Assembly: GCF_015670795.1 (NCBI RefSeq)
Contig: NZ_JADPCJ010000014.1
Coordinates: forward strand, 1-58,264
Length of the DNA: 58,264 nt
Reading direction: 5' to 3'
Origin: Collinsella aerofaciens
GTDB lineage: Bacteria > Actinomycetota > Coriobacteriia > Coriobacteriales > Coriobacteriaceae
This document shows, one piece after another, positions 52,190 through 58,264 of this stretch (position 1 is the stretch's first letter; every line of letters begins with the position of its first letter). The notes beneath the pieces are model-generated. The model did no database searches. It was not told the origin of the DNA and saw only the letters and a list, made by a program, of their open reading frames with translations. Both the position numbers and the translations under genes were made by a program.

Positions 52190-52231
52190 AACGGCCTCGG
52201 ATGGTCAATTGGCTATCCGAGGCCGTTTTTT
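52190..52231. terminator. Bidirectional terminator
   Basis: A perfect 13-bp stem (52190-52202 with 52215-52227) followed by TTTT on the plus strand. It lies between convergent genes. Confidence 0.85.
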
Positions 52232-53519
52232 ACTCGACCGGGGCGTTGACCTTGTCGATGGTCCAGGCGGCTCCGAGGCCGCCGGTGGTGTTGCGGCGGA
52301 TGCGCACGGTGACTTCGTGGCGCTCGCCTGCCTGCGTGTAACGCAGGGGGAAGCTTGCGCGGTTTCGCGCGGCCTCGATGGTTCCGCGCTCGCGGGCGAT
52401 CCAGTAGTACTCGCCGACGATGCCGAGCGTGTCGGCGCCGTAGGGGAGATAGGTCGACAACTGGTGCAGAAGCGGGCCGGGGCAGAAGACCTCGGTTGCG
52501 AAATCGACGGGGAAGTCCTCGGGGATGGCGGGCGCTACGGGTGCGGGGGCCGGTACCATCGTCGGTGCGAAGGCCTGCTCATTGACGGGCGTCACCTCGA
52601 TGACGGGCGCGGGTTCGGCGCCGAGTACTGATTCGGTGTCCGCTTTCGGCATCGCCGCGGAATCTGCGGGCTCGACGATGGCGGGTGCGTCTGCGGTCGC
52701 GGTGTCGAACTCGACTTGCGGAGCGCTCTGATTCTCGACGCTCGACTTTGCCTCGATGGGCGTGGAGGCCATGGTGGTGATGCCGGCGTTGGCGTTCTCG
52801 GGGTCATAGACGACCGTAAGCGAGATGGCAGGCTGCGGTGCCTCGGGCTCCGATGCCACCTCGGTAGCGTCCTGTTCTGCGGGCTCGCAAGGCTGATCGT
52901 CCTCGGCCTCGTCGCCAAAGACATCGCTGTTTTGGAACGCAGACGTCTCGGGCTGGTCGGCGGCTTCTTCGGTTGTCGACTTGGGAGCTTCGTTGAGCTC
53001 CGCAGTGGCTTCCTGCTCGGATATGACTTTGGGATCGGCCGTGGTGGCGATTTCGGTTTCGGCTTGTGCCGTTACCTCAATAGCGACTTCGATCTCGGGC
53101 TCGGGCTCGGGCACAGCTTCAACTACGGGCTCGGGACGCTTAACGTGCTTGGGGCGCACGGCCTTCAGGTCCTTCTCGCCGCGCTTCTTCTTTTTGTAGG
53201 ACTGCTTGGCGCCCTTGGCTACCTTGGGCTTGTCCTCGCCCTTGGCAAGGGCGGCATCCCAGGTATCGTTGGCGATGACGGTGGCATACAGGCGGCCGCC
53301 CTTAAAGACGGTCAGCTTAATGCAGTCGTCGAGTTCCTCGAGCAACTCGCGCGTGGACTCGAAGCCCAGGTCATAAGCAGTCATGTCGCCAGCGGCGAGC
53401 GCCTCCTCGACCTGCGTCATAAACGTTTGCTTGCCGCATCCAATCGCATTGCGCAGCAGGCGATACAGATAGATGTGGTTGCCCAGCGATAGCGTGGGCC
53501 TAACTATTGTCTTGCTCAT
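52230..53519 (-). CDS. Uncharacterised protein with possible LOTUS/OST-HTH-like N-terminus
   Basis: 429 residues. The N-terminal ~95 residues (RNAIGCGKQTFMTQVEE, YDLGFESTRELLEELDDCIKLTVFKGGRLYATVI) resemble an OST-HTH/LOTUS RNA-binding domain by its FxSxxELLE...G.LYA pattern; this is tentative. A Lys/Arg-rich stretch (residues ~110-130) and about 220 low-complexity acidic Ala/Glu/Pro residues follow. The last ~85 residues form a folded domain (PGPLLHQLSTYLPYGADTLGIVGEYYWIARERG). Layout suggests an RNA-binding protein. GAGGAG precedes the ATG. Confidence 0.75.
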   Translation of the reverse strand: MSKTIVRPTLSLGNHIYLYRLLRNAIGCGKQTFMTQVEEALAAGDMTAYDLGFESTRELLEELDDCIKLTVFKGGRLYATVIANDTWDAALAKGEDKPKVAKGAKQSYKKKKRGEKDLKAVRPKHVKRPEPVVEAVPEPEPEIEVAIEVTAQAETEIATTADPKVISEQEATAELNEAPKSTTEEAADQPETSAFQNSDVFGDEAEDDQPCEPAEQDATEVASEPEAPQPAISLTVVYDPENANAGITTMASTPIEAKSSVENQSAPQVEFDTATADAPAIVEPADSAAMPKADTESVLGAEPAPVIEVTPVNEQAFAPTMVPAPAPVAPAIPEDFPVDFATEVFCPGPLLHQLSTYLPYGADTLGIVGEYYWIARERGTIEAARNRASFPLRYTQAGERHEVTVRIRRNTTGGLGAAWTIDKVNAPVE

Positions 53520-53591
53520 GGCAAATCTCCTCTTTACACACGTAAAGCATCTTACCATCGCATAGCGTTCGCCATGACGGCACCCAAGGCA

Positions 53592-53625
53592 AACGGGCGC
53601 GAACCGCTATCGATTCGCGCCCGTT
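53592..53625 (-). terminator. Terminator between two minus-strand genes
   Basis: A perfect 12-bp stem (53592-53603 with 53614-53625) around a ten-base loop. On the minus strand it ends the membrane-protein transcript and is followed by TTTG. Confidence 0.78.
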
Positions 53626-53655
53626 GTACAGGTTGCCTATCTGGGGATGCAGCGC

Positions 53656-54606
53656 CTAGTTGCCCGATGTCGTGCCTTGGCTTGAACTGTCAGATGTCGT
53701 GCCCGATGTGGTGCCACTCGAATTGCTGCTGTTGCTGTCTGCTGTGCTCGTTCCCGACGTGGTGTCGCTAGTTTGGCCGCCCGTGTTCGGCTGCGAACCG
53801 TCGGTCGTTTGGCTTGAGTCGGTTGTGCCGGACGGCGTGCCACTGTTGGACGTAGAGGAATCGGTGCCCTGCGATTGGTTTTGGGTGTTCGATGACGAGT
53901 CGGCAGAGGTAGAACTGTCTTGCGTGCCGTCCGTCTGTGCCTGCTGGCTTTGCGATTGGCCGGAGCTATCCGCGTCGCTCTTGGTCGTGCGCGACGAAAG
54001 GATCGGCTCGGGGCGCTCGCCCAGACCCTCGCCGGCGGTGGTGATAAGGATGGCGCCGGCGCAGGCGATGACCGCGACGATGGCGATGGCGATCGAGAAG
54101 ACGATGACCTTCTTTTGCGTCTGGCTGCGCTCTGCCGCCGCCTTGGCGCGCAGGCTGTCGGGAGCGACGCGCGCCGTGGTTGCGCGCCCCGCAATCTGGC
54201 GCATCTCCTGCGTAGTCGCGGCGCCGCCCAGGTGCTCCTCGGCATTAAACTCAACGGGCTTATAGGCGCCGGCGGGGTAGTCGACGGCGGCGTGCGTACC
54301 TTTGAGGGCTTCGGCGCTGGCAGAGATAAAGTGGCGGTAGACCTGCGAAGACACAACGGTGATGACCGAGCTCACGGCGGCGCCGATTACCGATCCGGCG
54401 ATACCGATCTTGGAGGCAAGCGCGACGCTCGTGGCGGCAGCTGCGGCGCCGGCGATGATCTGGGGAATTGAAATGTCGTCGAACAGGCCCTTTTTGGGCG
54501 CGATGGCCATGGTCTGTCCGATGGAATGGTTTTCGTGAACGCCGTTGTTGAGCGATGCCGGCGTCATGACACGTGTGCGCGGCGCGTCGGTGTACTTGGT
54601 TGTCAT
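53656..54606 (-). CDS. Membrane protein with Ser/Thr/Gln-rich external tail
   Basis: 316 residues. Residues about 48-80 form one Ala/Ser-rich hydrophobic stretch (IIAGAAAAATSVALASKIGIAG...), and a second strong membrane helix is VIVFSIAIAIVAVIACAGAILI (about 170-191). The last ~110 residues are almost only Ser, Thr, Gly, Gln, Asp and Asn, a flexible extracellular tail. No enzymatic motif is seen. GGGAGG precedes ATG 54606. It may be a wall-spanning sensor or scaffold. Confidence 0.82.
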   Translation of the reverse strand: MTTKYTDAPRTRVMTPASLNNGVHENHSIGQTMAIAPKKGLFDDISIPQIIAGAAAAATSVALASKIGIAGSVIGAAVSSVITVVSSQVYRHFISASAEALKGTHAAVDYPAGAYKPVEFNAEEHLGGAATTQEMRQIAGRATTARVAPDSLRAKAAAERSQTQKKVIVFSIAIAIVAVIACAGAILITTAGEGLGERPEPILSSRTTKSDADSSGQSQSQQAQTDGTQDSSTSADSSSNTQNQSQGTDSSTSNSGTPSGTTDSSQTTDGSQPNTGGQTSDTTSGTSTADSNSSNSSGTTSGTTSDSSSQGTTSGN

Positions 54607-54781
54607 ACGGGGTCCTCCCGGTGTAAATCTGCTTCGTTTCGTGTAGCCCTCAGGGTACCCACCAGATGTGAATCGTGCGCGACGTTTAACAGATACCATC
54701 AACTCATCAAGGGGGGCTTGCTGTCTTTGGCGAAATAGCTTGATGCTAAACTGGACTTACGATTGCGAGGTGGTTTACGTG

Positions 54782-55042
54782 ATGTACCCGTATATGACAT
54801 TCGAAGACGGTACCGAGGTCATTCATTCTGACCTGATTACAGATGTCGATGTCGAAAAGGTTATCGTGCATTTTGAACGACCGACGGCAGAGGGCTTCGA
54901 CTCCGCTCGTTGTGAGTTGCCTTCCTGTTCGTGGACTGACTGGGAAGGGCATTTTACTCAGAGTGAAAAACGAGCTTTCGAAGAGTGTTTGAGCAAATTA
55001 TTTAGATTAGTTCGAATAAAGAAGCTGAATGCGATGACCTAA
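54782..55042 (+). CDS. Small conserved-type protein (MYPYMTFEDGTE)
   Basis: 86 residues. It starts MYPYMTFEDGTEVIHSDLI, a pattern I know from small cytosolic proteins of gut bacteria with unknown function. A later helix (SEKRAFEECLSKLFRLVRI) follows an aromatic turn. GAGGTGG lies nine bases before the ATG; a GTG just upstream is an alternative. Codon use is AT-rich compared with the neighbours. Confidence 0.65.
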   Translation: MYPYMTFEDGTEVIHSDLITDVDVEKVIVHFERPTAEGFDSARCELPSCSWTDWEGHFTQSEKRAFEECLSKLFRLVRIKKLNAMT

Positions 55043-55089
55043 AGCGTATGCATTTTTAGTATTAGATGCGTATGAAATGGAGGATGTGA

Positions 55090-55371
55090 ATGGATGAGCT
55101 AATAGACTTTAAAAAACGATTTCTCAAGAATGGCGAGCTGGTTTCAATTCCAAAAAAGGAAAGCTATAAAAGAATCATGCTGCTATGGGCCGTCTCTTTC
55201 TTTGAATTAAATACAAGTTATACGGAGCTTCAGGTTAATCGTGTGCTTTCACAGCTCTATCCTGATTATGCCGTGTTGAGGCGGTATTTGGTTGATTATG
55301 GATTCCTATTAAGGGATGAACGAGGCCTGAAATACGAGGTTAATCGTGATGTTCACGGTATTGAGAGCTAG
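55090..55371 (+). CDS. DUF2087-domain protein
   Basis: 93 residues. LVSIPKKESYKRIMLLWAV, YTELQVNRVLSQLYPDYAVLRRYLVDYGFLLRDE match the DUF2087 helix-turn-helix-like domain, often a predicted DNA-binding regulator. GGAGG precedes the ATG. Its end overlaps the MFS start by 26 bases, so the two are coupled and it may regulate the carrier. Confidence 0.85.
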   Translation: MDELIDFKKRFLKNGELVSIPKKESYKRIMLLWAVSFFELNTSYTELQVNRVLSQLYPDYAVLRRYLVDYGFLLRDERGLKYEVNRDVHGIES

Positions 55372-56503
55372 CCGTCCGGTTCGGGTCCTATATATTGCTA
55401 GAGGGATAAGCGAAATAGGCAATTGGTGTGCGAATATTGCTTTGCCAATGCTGATTTACGAGGTAACTCACGATGTTTCTGCAACTGCTTTGATGGTCTG
55501 CTGCAGATTTGCCCCCTCTCTGTTTTCAGTTGCGCTCGCGCAGCTGCCTCAGAAGATGGGTATCGGGACACTGCAGGCCATGAGATTGGCAGACTTAATT
55601 CGCGCGGGATTATTCGTTTGCTATATTTTTGTTGATAGTAAATGGAGTATGTTTGCTATTACGTGCGCGGTATCGCTTTGCCGAACGGTTGAAATGCCCT
55701 GCTTTTACTCGTTGTTAAGAGCCAATACGAATAGTATCAATCGCGACGTAATTAATAATTCGTTTGGGTTTCTGCAGAATTTGATGATGGTTCTGGGGCC
55801 AGTTGCCGGCGGTTTTGTTGTCGCTCAATTTGGGGCGGAGGCTGTTCTTGCATTAGACGCGCTATCTTTTGCCGCGTCGTTCTGGTTGCTGCGAGATGTT
55901 CCGTCGGTTATCGAGGTTAATGATAAAGAGGGGATAAGCAAAAATGAAAAATACAGGACTGCATTTAGTGATCTTAGCGCGAAGCACTTGGCAATTGGTT
56001 TCCTATTAATCGATATTTCTAGTGGCGTGGCATTCGGCTCTCTGAATTCTCTTTTGCCAGCTATAGCGCAATTGCAATTTGACTCGTCATCGATACAATA
56101 CGGATTCCTTCAGGGCAGTCTTACAATCGGACTGTTGTTCGGAAATACAATATATGGTCGTTTAATCAGTGGTTCCGATTGCGTTAAATCATATTGTTTT
56201 GTGACGTATCTTGCGCTCGGTGCGTATCTGGCGTTTGGCTATCGCTATGCGTCTGGGATATCGTTTATTTTCCTTTTTATCGTCGGTGCCGGAAACGCCA
56301 TTCAAGATGTGCTTCTCATAACATCGCTGCAGGATTTGGCGAGAGACGGATCTGAATCGATAGGCCTGTTTTCAATTAGGGAGTCTTTGCAATCGGTTGC
56401 TGTTGTTATACACAACAGCATGACAGTTAAAACACACGGAGGATGCAGCAATGAAACTGATTATTTCAAATGTATCTGGCGTCCCCATATACGAGCAGAT
56501 TAA
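55346..56503 (+). CDS. MFS transporter, C-terminally truncated
   Basis: 385 residues in frame, but only about the first 354 look like an MFS carrier (RPVRVLYIARGISEIGNWCANIALPMLIYEVT, PCFYSLLRANTNSINRDVINNSFGFLQNLMMVLGPVAGGF). After REALQ-like ESLQSVAVV the sequence changes to an unrelated hydrophilic tail that runs into the gntR gene. The last one or two membrane helices are missing, so the carrier is probably broken. The break coincides with the start of the gntR-ABC cassette. Confidence 0.75.
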   Translation: MMFTVLRASRPVRVLYIARGISEIGNWCANIALPMLIYEVTHDVSATALMVCCRFAPSLFSVALAQLPQKMGIGTLQAMRLADLIRAGLFVCYIFVDSKWSMFAITCAVSLCRTVEMPCFYSLLRANTNSINRDVINNSFGFLQNLMMVLGPVAGGFVVAQFGAEAVLALDALSFAASFWLLRDVPSVIEVNDKEGISKNEKYRTAFSDLSAKHLAIGFLLIDISSGVAFGSLNSLLPAIAQLQFDSSSIQYGFLQGSLTIGLLFGNTIYGRLISGSDCVKSYCFVTYLALGAYLAFGYRYASGISFIFLFIVGAGNAIQDVLLITSLQDLARDGSESIGLFSIRESLQSVAVVIHNSMTVKTHGGCSNETDYFKCIWRPHIRAD

Positions 56504-56834
56504 ACAGCAGATCAAGGCGGCTATTTTATCTGGCGAGCTTCAAGCCGAAGAAACTTTGCCCTCCCTTAGAACACTTGCCAAAGACTTAAAGATCAGCGTC
56601 TTAACAGTGACAAAGGCATACACAGAATTAGAGCAAGAGGGCTTTGTTAAAAATGTGCAGGGGCGCGGATGTTTCGTAATGGGGTCTGGTTCAGAACTGA
56701 TTAAGGAGCAGCTTATTTGCAAAGTAGAAAACAATCTCACCGAAGCAATAAAAGCTGCAAGAATGGCAAATCTATCCACAGAGGAATTACATCGCCTTTT
56801 GGACATTTTAACGGAGGTAAAAACAGATGACTAA
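56451..56834 (+). CDS. GntR/YtrA-family regulator
   Basis: 127 residues. GntR winged helix (PIYEQIKQQIKAAILSGEL, LPSLRTLAKDLKISVLTVTKAYTELEQEGFVKNVQGRGCFV) with a short helical tail, the YtrA subfamily, which controls linked ABC transporter genes. ACGGAGG precedes the ATG. It overlaps the ATPase gene by eight bases. Confidence 0.92.
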   Translation: MKLIISNVSGVPIYEQIKQQIKAAILSGELQAEETLPSLRTLAKDLKISVLTVTKAYTELEQEGFVKNVQGRGCFVMGSGSELIKEQLICKVENNLTEAIKAARMANLSTEELHRLLDILTEVKTDD

Positions 56835-57687
56835 TTATTTAGAGGTAACGAATCTTTCAAAATCTTTTGATTCTTTTCAGCTTCACAATATCAGCTTTAC
56901 TTTGCCAAAGGGATATATTATGGGCTTGATCGGCCCGAATGGTTCTGGCAAAACAACGACAATCAAACTGATTTTGAATATGCTCAAGCGCACCGGCGGC
57001 ACAGTCAAAGTGATGGGGCTGGATAATATCGCAGAAGAACAAAAAGTAAAATCAGAGCTGGGCGTTGTTTTCGATACAAATTATTTCAGTGATGATTGGA
57101 AAGTGTCGCAGATTGAAAAATCCATTTCGGTATTTTATCCAAATTGGGACAGCCAGAAATTTGCGGATATGTTACGGAAATTTCACATTGCACCAACCAA
57201 AAAGGTAAAAGAACTTTCCAAAGGTATGCAGATGAAGTTAATGCTTGCCTGTGCGTTTTCATACGACGCCAAGCTGCTGATCCTCGACGAGCCGACCAGT
57301 GGACTTGATCCGGTTTCCAGAGATGAACTTTTGAAAATTCTTTCAGAGTATATTGAAGATGGCGAGCATAGTGTTTTGTTCTCCACCCATATCACAGGCG
57401 ATTTGGAGCGTGCAGCCGATTATATTACCTACATCAGTTATGGCGAGCTGTACTTTACTGGCAGCAAAGATGATTTTGTAGATATGTTCCGCATTGTAAA
57501 AGGTGGAATTGAGGAACTGTCCGATGATCTGAAAAATAAGGCGGCTGGTATTCGTACATTCCCTACGGGATTTGAGGCTCTGATGAAAACCGAAGATATT
57601 AGCGGTTTCCCTAACCTGACCGTTGATCCTGCCACCATTGATGAAATTGTAGTGTTTACAAGCAAGAAAGGTGACGATTATGAGTAA
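56827..57687 (+). CDS. ABC transporter ATPase (YtrB-like)
   Basis: 286 residues. Walker A GPNGSGKT, signature LSKGMQMKLMLACAFS, Walker B LLILDEPTSGLDP and a switch histidine in FSTHITGDLE. It is the drug/antibiotic-response exporter type linked to YtrA-like regulators. The signature has LSKGM in place of LSGGQ, normal for this branch. It overlaps the regulator and the permease genes. Confidence 0.93.
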   Translation: MTNYLEVTNLSKSFDSFQLHNISFTLPKGYIMGLIGPNGSGKTTTIKLILNMLKRTGGTVKVMGLDNIAEEQKVKSELGVVFDTNYFSDDWKVSQIEKSISVFYPNWDSQKFADMLRKFHIAPTKKVKELSKGMQMKLMLACAFSYDAKLLILDEPTSGLDPVSRDELLKILSEYIEDGEHSVLFSTHITGDLERAADYITYISYGELYFTGSKDDFVDMFRIVKGGIEELSDDLKNKAAGIRTFPTGFEALMKTEDISGFPNLTVDPATIDEIVVFTSKKGDDYE

Positions 57688-58114
57688 TATTTTGAAATCC
57701 ACAAAATTAGATATTGCATTGGTAAAACCATATTTTAAGACGATTTGCTTTACCCTGCTTCTGCCGATTGTGTTTGCCGCAATCAATCGTTCTTTGCTGA
57801 CAGGGGTATCATTTGCTATGTGCTTTATTGCCATGACGACGGGATATACCTTTTCCATCACAGAAAAAAACAGTATGGATCGTCTGTTTGGTATTTTACC
57901 TGTTCGTAAAAGCGAGCTTGTGATTGGACGCTATGTTTTCGTCCTTGCAATGGGGCTTCTTTCCTTGATTATTTCTTTGATTGCACAGCCGCTTGTCTTG
58001 AAAGTGCTGGGTGAAACAGTTGGCGTATTTGATATTGTAACTGCCGCTATTGCAGGAGTATTCTTATTTGCACTCTATACCGTGTTCCAGATTCCGGGAT
58101 ATTACAAGGGTTGA
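57680..58114 (+). CDS. ABC-2 permease, C-terminally truncated
   Basis: 144 residues. The first four or so membrane helices of an ABC-2 type permease are present (FKTICFTLLLPIVFAAINRSLL, FAMCFIAMTTGYTFSI, YVFVLAMGLLSLIISLIAQPLVL, AAIAGVFLFALYTVFQIPGYYK). The protein should be about 200-220 residues and continue past IPGYYK; instead it stops after one glycine. It overlaps the ATPase gene by eight bases. Probably non-functional. Confidence 0.82.
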   Translation: MSNILKSTKLDIALVKPYFKTICFTLLLPIVFAAINRSLLTGVSFAMCFIAMTTGYTFSITEKNSMDRLFGILPVRKSELVIGRYVFVLAMGLLSLIISLIAQPLVLKVLGETVGVFDIVTAAIAGVFLFALYTVFQIPGYYKG

Positions 58115-58170
58115 TTTCCGATCCCAACCGAACACATTGAGCTGACGGCACGCTCCCGCAGTTAACCGAA

Positions 58171-58210
58171 CGCCCCCGAGGTCCTATCCGGGCCCCGGGG
58201 GCGGCATTTT
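58171..58210 (+). terminator. Terminator near the right end
   Basis: CGCCCCCGAGG (58171-58181) pairs with CCCCGGGGGCG (58193-58203), one mismatch, followed by CATTTT. It may have ended the gene that lay here before the cassette arrived. Confidence 0.7.
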
Positions 58211-58264
58211 CCCAGTTGAAGGAATGGTGGAGATGTGTTTCGATGGGTCCGGTGGCCATGCTCC

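Larger units (their letters stand above)
56409..58107. mobile_element. Foreign gntR-ABC cassette with broken edges
   Basis: Between the interrupted MFS gene and bases near 58107 lies AT-rich sequence with Firmicutes-like codon use, coding for a YtrA-type GntR regulator, an ABC ATPase and a cut-off permease. The permease frame changes abruptly at about 58107, where GC-rich sequence returns. No transposase, integrase or terminal repeats are seen; an assembly or recombination junction is possible. Confidence 0.55.

Noticed and set aside
58047..58259. Minus-strand 70-codon frame at the right edge
   Set aside because: It crosses the terminator and the cassette junction; no ribosome site or family pattern.

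Overview
The window looks like the chromosome of a strictly anaerobic gut actinobacterium of the class Coriobacteriia, most likely Collinsella. The reasoning is: high-GC genes with strong GGAGG ribosome sites, a class III (oxygen-sensitive) ribonucleotide reductase with its activase as the only RNR present, protein families typical of Collinsella (DUF3793 next to flavodoxin, LPxAG-type surface anchors), and a fructoselysine-type sugar-amine operon, a trait reported for Collinsella intestinalis. The species call is inference.

Layout. 1-3.9 kb: the end of a tRNA-Val, then nrdD and nrdG behind an NrdR box and an unusually structured leader. 4.0-5.7 kb: a short folate operon (folE, an HD hydrolase, folB). 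5.7-12.2 kb: housekeeping genes, including an M19 dipeptidase, a SlyD/UreE-like nickel-chaperone pair, a HAD phosphatase, a PerR/Fur regulator, acylphosphatase, an oxidoreductase and RNase H. 12.2-14.8 kb: a LysR regulator divergent from metY, with a LysR operator and a structured leader between them. 15-21 kb: a secreted cell-wall protein, a ketopantoate-reductase-like enzyme, an aldo/keto reductase with 4Fe-4S clusters, an oxidoreductase and endonuclease IV. 21-24.2 kb: a polar amino-acid ABC transporter whose permease carries an extra extracytoplasmic domain. 24.2-26 kb: a flavodoxin/DUF3793 operon with a DtxR-like operator, and a copper-chaperone-like protein. 26.3-30.8 kb: a large LPRAG-anchored surface protein, then a LexA-controlled Y-family polymerase with YolD. 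31-33.4 kb: a half-size alcohol-dehydrogenase-like protein and pgi.

Accessory regions. 33.5-36.4 kb (minus strand): a three-gene operon coding for an unknown helical protein, a ClpP-like protease with an intact triad, and a VirD4/TraG-type ATPase without membrane segments. There is no relaxase or mating-pair gene nearby, so this is the best candidate for an undescribed system. 36.9-38.5 kb: two HAD phosphatases. 38.6-45.4 kb: a GntR-controlled operon with FrlC/FrlB/FrlD-like enzymes, in which the usual transporter is replaced by a YfcC-type carrier and an extra amidohydrolase is added. A 223-bp terminal-inverted-repeat element (MITE-like) follows it.

45.6-50.4 kb: tatD, tcdA, an SdpR/SdpI-type pair and ettA. 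50.6-52.2 kb: an AT-richer island with a Tat-exported papain-like protein and an overlapping lipoprotein gene. 52.2-54.6 kb: a protein with a possible LOTUS/OST-HTH domain and a Ser/Thr-rich membrane protein. 54.7-58.1 kb: AT-rich genes (a small conserved protein, DUF2087, a truncated MFS carrier) running into a Firmicutes-like GntR/ABC cassette whose permease is also cut off, so both edges look like recombination junctions.

Regulatory signals seen directly include an NrdR box, a LexA box, a LysR palindrome, an ArsR-type inverted repeat, a DtxR-like core and a perfect 23-bp palindrome before the frl-like transporter. Several intergenic hairpin repeats are present; two copies show four compensatory base-pair changes.
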